DNA of 64,000 nt from Biomphalaria glabrata (lineage: Eukaryota; Mollusca; Gastropoda; Planorbidae): contig NC_074711.1 in NCBI RefSeq assembly GCF_947242115.1, forward strand, positions 8,126,434 to 8,190,433, written 5' to 3'. Position numbers and translations under genes: made by a program. Under the pieces are notes generated by a model. That model did no database searches. It saw only the letters and a list, made by a program, of their open reading frames with translations, and was not told where the DNA came from. Below, piece after piece: positions 60,011 to 64,000 of this stretch; within the stretch, counting starts at the first letter, position 1, and each line of letters starts with the position of its first letter.

Positions 60011-60454
60011 TTATTTGATTATTTTTTATACTTGAAAATAAATAATATTGCTAAATTTAAAGTATGGTGTAATTCTTTTTTTTTTAACAAATAGAAAATA
60101 ATCCAACCTAAAAGAATAAGCAAAGTGTTCAGCTAAATTCTGCGAAGTGTGGGAATGTCCCCCTGTTGTATAAAAAGTTATGTAAACAGTGGTGTAGTGG
60201 TTCAGACGAATGGGAAAAAAAAATTCGGACACACTTCCCTTTGTAAAATTTTAAGAAAGCATTTTAATAGCGAAACTTTGTTTCATGGTATCATACGGAC
60301 GTGAAGAGGGCGGCTTGATTCAAAGCCTTATTTTAATAGGCATGTTTCACTTCTCTTTCCATTAGGAGATATCATCTTTAGTTTTTGCTTCGAAGTCTGG
60401 TCCCAAACCTCTCACAAGACATATTTTCGCTTTGTGTATGCATGTAAAGTTCTT

Positions 60455-60545
60455 ATCTGCTGTTAAGAAGCATGACGCGTAGGACGTAATCATCTTCTTT
60501 TTTGAAGTAACGTCTGTATTATATAAGATAAGAAGATAAGACAAT
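60455..60545 (+). mobile_element. LINE 3' tail
   Basis: GACGCGTAGGACGTAATCAT, AACGTCTGTATTATATAAG and AAGATAAG form the tail of the CR1/Jockey-like family. Confidence 0.6.
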
Positions 60546-60779
60546 TTCAATCTGAAAATTATTTAATAAGTTGTGATTGTTATAAATTGCTATTGTGTTT
60601 CTATTTTAACTTTTTATTCAAAGTAACACATTCTTCGATTTTTTGTTGTTTTTTTTACTAATGCGCCGCTAGTGTCAAGATCGCAAGGTGTGCTTTCATC
60701 TGAATGCGATCTCTAATAAAGCGTAAAATGACTAGATTGGCAACAGTTGCTTGTTAAAATATAATCAGTCACACACCTG

Positions 60780-60952
60780 AGCCGACCATGTGGGATAAGA
60801 CAATCTTCGATTTTTAATAATGAAACTGAAAGTGAATGAAGCTAAATCACACACTTGTGTATTATTGTCCTGGCAACAGAACTAGAAATATTATCCTTTG
60901 TTAGAGACATTAGAAGATTATAAACTATGTGGAATTAAAACAACATCCAAAT
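60780..60952 (+). promoter_or_regulatory. Possible 5'UTR exon and promoter area of gene D
   Basis: A good donor (AAAT followed by GTAAGTGG) lies at 60952/60953. The sequence before it has stops in all frames, as a 5'UTR would, and the next acceptor is at gene D exon 1. The left border is a guess. Confidence 0.25.
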
Positions 60953-61080
60953 GTAAGTGGATCTATCTATTGATGAACTACTGAATTATTGCCCTTATTT
61001 AGTAAAAGCGTTGCTACGGCATTTTAAAAATATTCTTTTTCATGTTATTCAATGACATAAATGTGTGCATCTCTTGAAAG

Positions 61081-63637
61081 ATGAGACCGGTACGGCAGCT
61101 GAAAATCATAACATCGCAGCTTGAACTGTTGGAAGACTTGCGAATCCAGCTGGACAGTCTTCTAGTCTACATCAACAATGTAATTATAATTCTTTTATTT
61201 AAGTTTAACAAATGTCTATAAAAACAAATAGGTGGTAGCCTAGTAATAAAACTTTTTATTGGGGGGGGGGGGGGGCGAGAAGGCTTCATTTGAAGAAACC
61301 TTGGTAACGACTAATACCATGAAATTTGAGGTTGTTGTTTTTTTTTACCTACAAATAAATGCATTAAACAACTAGTAATAATTTAAATTATGATATCCTA
61401 ATTTTATAAATTATAGATGCAGTGGCGTAGCTATTGGGGGGGGGGACCAAATGTGAAAATCCCCTCTGGTCCCCGCTTGAGGACCCCCCCCCCCCAATGA
61501 GTGTCTGAAATTTGTTTTTACATTAAATGTTACGCCATATTATCTCATGTCATGATGTCGAATGTCAAAATGCAGGGGCGCCTAAAGAGGTCAAGCTCCC
61601 CGGGCCCCTAAACCCTAGCTACGCCACTGTATAGATGTTCCCTCATAGAAAACTTTGTGTCCATGAGTTACTCCACATCTTGATTACAGGCTCTTTAAAG
61701 TCATTATTATAGTTGTCCTGGCGGATTCAGGAACTCTCGACACTAGGAATGAAAGAACATTTACATGAATATCTCCTAGTATAACTAATAAGAAATGGGC
61801 TTTTATTTTTATGCCAATCTAATTGTTTTAGAATAGACTGCACTGCTATTTATGTCACACCGAAGACACGTGCCTCAAAGATTATTAAGACCTATGTATC
61901 TGTCTGAATAACTGCGTATCTCTATGGTGAACAAAAGATAGGCAGGTTAACTTGTAGACAGGGCCGGACTTACAAATTGCGGGGGGAGGCCCTTCTTCTA
62001 TTTTTTTTTTACAGTAACAACTATTACTATTAATTTGATTATTATATCAACATGTATTATACAGCATGCATGGGAAGCAACTCAAACACAACAGGCGCCA
62101 GTGGGTTAATTAAATGTCACTCGCACGATACCGGATGCACTAAATGTTAATCGTTTAAAAGTCTTTAACAACAGTCATTACTTAAATGTAATTGCGGGAT
62201 CCCTGCAAGGTGCCGGGCCCAATTTGGAGCAATCGGCCTAAGGCCGACCCTGCTTTGAAATACATTGAAATATTGAATTTTATGACCGATCTGAATTTGT
62301 ATGTGCCATTTAAGCTGTAAGCTGTTCAATAACACCAAACAAAAAAATATTTATTAATTATAAAACTATATGACGAGAAGGACTAACTAAAGATAGTTTA
62401 ATTCTAGTTGAACCTTGCTGGTATAATTCTAAAGTCTGTATTAATATTATCTTAATCTACATGTTTCGTTTTTATGCTTCAATATGCCCTTGGCCTAATT
62501 TGTTATCGACAGTCGGTTAAAATCATTTTGCCTACTTGAAAGTATGAAACAAGGAAGGCGCTTCTTTTGTATCTTAAATTGTAATGGATACTGAAACACT
62601 TGAAATTGTCCAAAGTGGGAAAACTGATATAGAGTTCCTAGTGAAACACGGTGAGACTATTGTTGGTGGAATACAGGGAATCAGTTGGTGATTTCACTTA
62701 GAAATCCTCTACTCCTTAACTCTTTCTCTCCGTAATTATTTTTCCACATTTTGAAGGAATTCTTCATTTGGCTCATTACTATCTCACTACCCTGTTATGA
62801 TTGGGCTTCAATAGCTTTGTTGTTTGTTATCAGAAAATGTTGTATTTGGTATAGAATTAAAGGGGAATGCATGCTCTTTTTATATAACTCAAAGTCAAGT
62901 TTAAAAAAGAAAACATTAATTTAATTTAATAAGGTAAAAATCAACGATGGTATCGTCGATTAGGAGAGAAAGAGTTAAATTCACTGTATAAGTCTGTAGC
63001 GTAATTGGCACACAGTAGTCAACAATGTGTAGGCCTATCTCGTTAAGGCTGATTTTCAGCAACTGAAGCACTGACTAAACCTATCAAATACGCACAGGCT
63101 TTATCAAGCTTACTTCATATTATGCAAGCATCAGGGCCGGATTTAGACAGCGCAAGACTGTGAGGCCTCCCAGTGCTGTATCCTAATGGAGCATTTAAAA
63201 ATATATAATTTTTTTTAACAATAGGGGGCAAATAAGAAAATAAGGTTAATGAGATAAAATTTACAAGTGCTCCATTTCTGTCTTCACACATAATAGATGT
63301 TTTCATACTTATTAATATTATGAAGTGCATTTATATTTCAGCTTGAAAAGGTTAGGTCAATGTGTAAGGGCCCCCATAAAGTCCCTCATTTTCTAAACTC
63401 CGGCACTGGTAGCGGAATTAATTGTAACTGATGATAACCAATCAAAAACACTTTATAAAAGATGAAAAGAGAAAAAAAATAGATAAAATTGCTGCTTGTA
63501 TTTCTTAACATTCTAGGTTTTAAAAACAGGCGAGTCTTGGATTGAGAAAAAAGATGACACCCAAACTTTTCTGGAAGTCAACATGTTGTTGGCCAATGAA
63601 ACATCCAACTGTATACAGAAGTGCCTGGACATTGCAC
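61081..63637 (+). CDS. Gene D: first exons of a fourth family member (continues past right edge)
   Basis: Exon 1 is 61081-61179 (99 bp): MRPVRQLKIITSQLELLEDL, then RIQLDSLLVYINN, donor GTAATT. Exon 2 is 63517-63637 (121 bp): acceptor ACATTCTAG, VLKTGESWIEKKDDTQTFLE, then VNMLLANETSNCIQKCLDIA, donor GTAATG. Both match the lengths and phases of genes A-C. The intron holds a foldback MITE, three hAT MITEs and polyG. The linker, coiled-coil and C1q exons expected from genes B and C would lie beyond 64000. A possible 5'UTR exon ends at 60952 (GTAAGT donor), 128 bp before exon 1. The gene is head-to-head with gene C, about 4.3 kb between first coding exons. Confidence 0.75.
61420..61629. mobile_element. 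hAT MITE of the CAGTGGCGTAGCTAG family
   Basis: Ends CAGTGGCGTAGCTA and TAGCTACGCCACTG, 210 bp, perfect 8-bp target duplication TATAGATG. Both halves match the two ends of 16641-19647. In gene D intron 1. Confidence 0.88.
61959..62252. mobile_element. hAT MITE of the CAGGGCCGG family
   Basis: Ends CAGGGCCGGACTTAC and CTAAGGCCGACCCTG, 294 bp. In gene D intron 1. Confidence 0.65.
62716..62978. mobile_element. piggyBac-like MITE with TTAA ends
   Basis: TTAACTCTTTCTCTCC and GGAGAGAAAGAGTTAA bound 263 bp. TTAA on both sides fits the piggyBac target. In gene D intron 1. Confidence 0.72.
63132..63408. mobile_element. Decayed MITE, CAGGGCCGG-like
   Basis: CAGGGCCGGATTTAG at the left and CTCCGGCACTG at the right, 277 bp; no clear target duplication. 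Confidence 0.45.
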
Positions 63638-63744
63638 GTAATGGTTTTAAAATAATAATTTTAGTCTATGTTTATATCTTTCTAGTAATATCAATAACGC
63701 TTGCCTTGAAGTAGATCGAATAGGGAAGAGCGATCGAATTGTTT

Positions 63745-64000
63745 CTTATCTTATATTATATAATATAGACGTTACTTCAAAAAAGAAGATGATTACGTCC
63801 TAGGCGTCATGCATTCAGTCATGCATATTAACCAATGACTTAAATTCTGCCAAGTCACTGGTTTTCCTGGCTAACTCAGGCAACCCATTCCATGCTCTAC
63901 TAGCACTAGGGAAGAAGGAGTATTTGTACAAATTTGTCCTAGCATATGGGACGAGGAATGTGCCTTTATCTTAGTGTCTTTCAGAGTATTTTATTAAATT
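63745..64000 (-). mobile_element. LINE 3' end, CR1/Jockey-like (runs off the edge)
   Basis: Nearly identical to 785-1042, including GCAACCCATTCCATGCTCTA and GGGAAGAAGGAGTATTTGTA. The close match suggests a recent family. Confidence 0.72.

Noticed and set aside
59805-60035. A 76-codon plus-strand frame between genes C and D
   Set aside because: No family resemblance, no splice context tying it to gene D, and it lies in the GC-richer block where open frames are likelier by chance.

Overview
The window is animal nuclear DNA: AT-rich, intron-rich and dominated by transposon remains. Expanded C1q-domain genes together with this repeat mix suggest a mollusc, most likely a freshwater pulmonate snail of the Biomphalaria/Bulinus/Lymnaea type. 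That assignment is inference from families I recall, not a database result.

Host genes. The only convincing host genes are four copies of one gene family, found exon by exon from splice sites, reading phase and paralogue alignment. Gene A (minus, 5319-6179) shows two N-terminal exons. Gene B (minus, 15114-33756) has eight recognisable exons ending in a C1q exon, with one in-frame TGA in its coiled-coil exon. Gene C (minus, 51408-56821) is compact and looks intact, about 430 codons. Gene D (plus, from 61081) shows two exons and runs off the right edge. C and D point away from each other. All four share a 99-bp exon starting with ATG directly after a splice acceptor, then a 121-bp exon. B and C also share an 87-bp exon, a coiled-coil exon and a terminal C1q exon. 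The predicted product is a helical N-terminal module, a long coiled coil and a C1q head, probably an oligomeric recognition protein. No signal peptide is visible.

Layout. 1-4.7 kb: LINE scraps, an inverted-repeat element, a 150-bp tandem array with a CRE-like site in every unit, and a SINE. 5.3-6.2 kb: gene A. 6.2-15 kb: SINE, AT microsatellite, hAT relics, LINE RT relic, solo LTR. 15-34 kb: gene B, whose introns hold a 3-kb hAT, a solo LTR, a 5'-truncated endonuclease LINE lying in TAA repeats, SPIN-like hAT relics and nested hAT elements. 34-47 kb: almost pure transposon, including LINE endonuclease, nested hATs, two 2-kb copies of a non-coding hAT with internal tandem palindromes, and an LTR/gag fossil. 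47-51 kb: mostly unassigned. 51-64 kb: genes C and D with a few MITEs, SINEs and LINE tails.

Transposons. hAT elements dominate. Several have exact 8-bp target duplications, and one family is present as both a 3-kb coding relic and its short deletion derivatives. LINE remains come from at least four groups. LTR elements are fossils only: two related solo LTRs and one LTR-plus-gag fragment.
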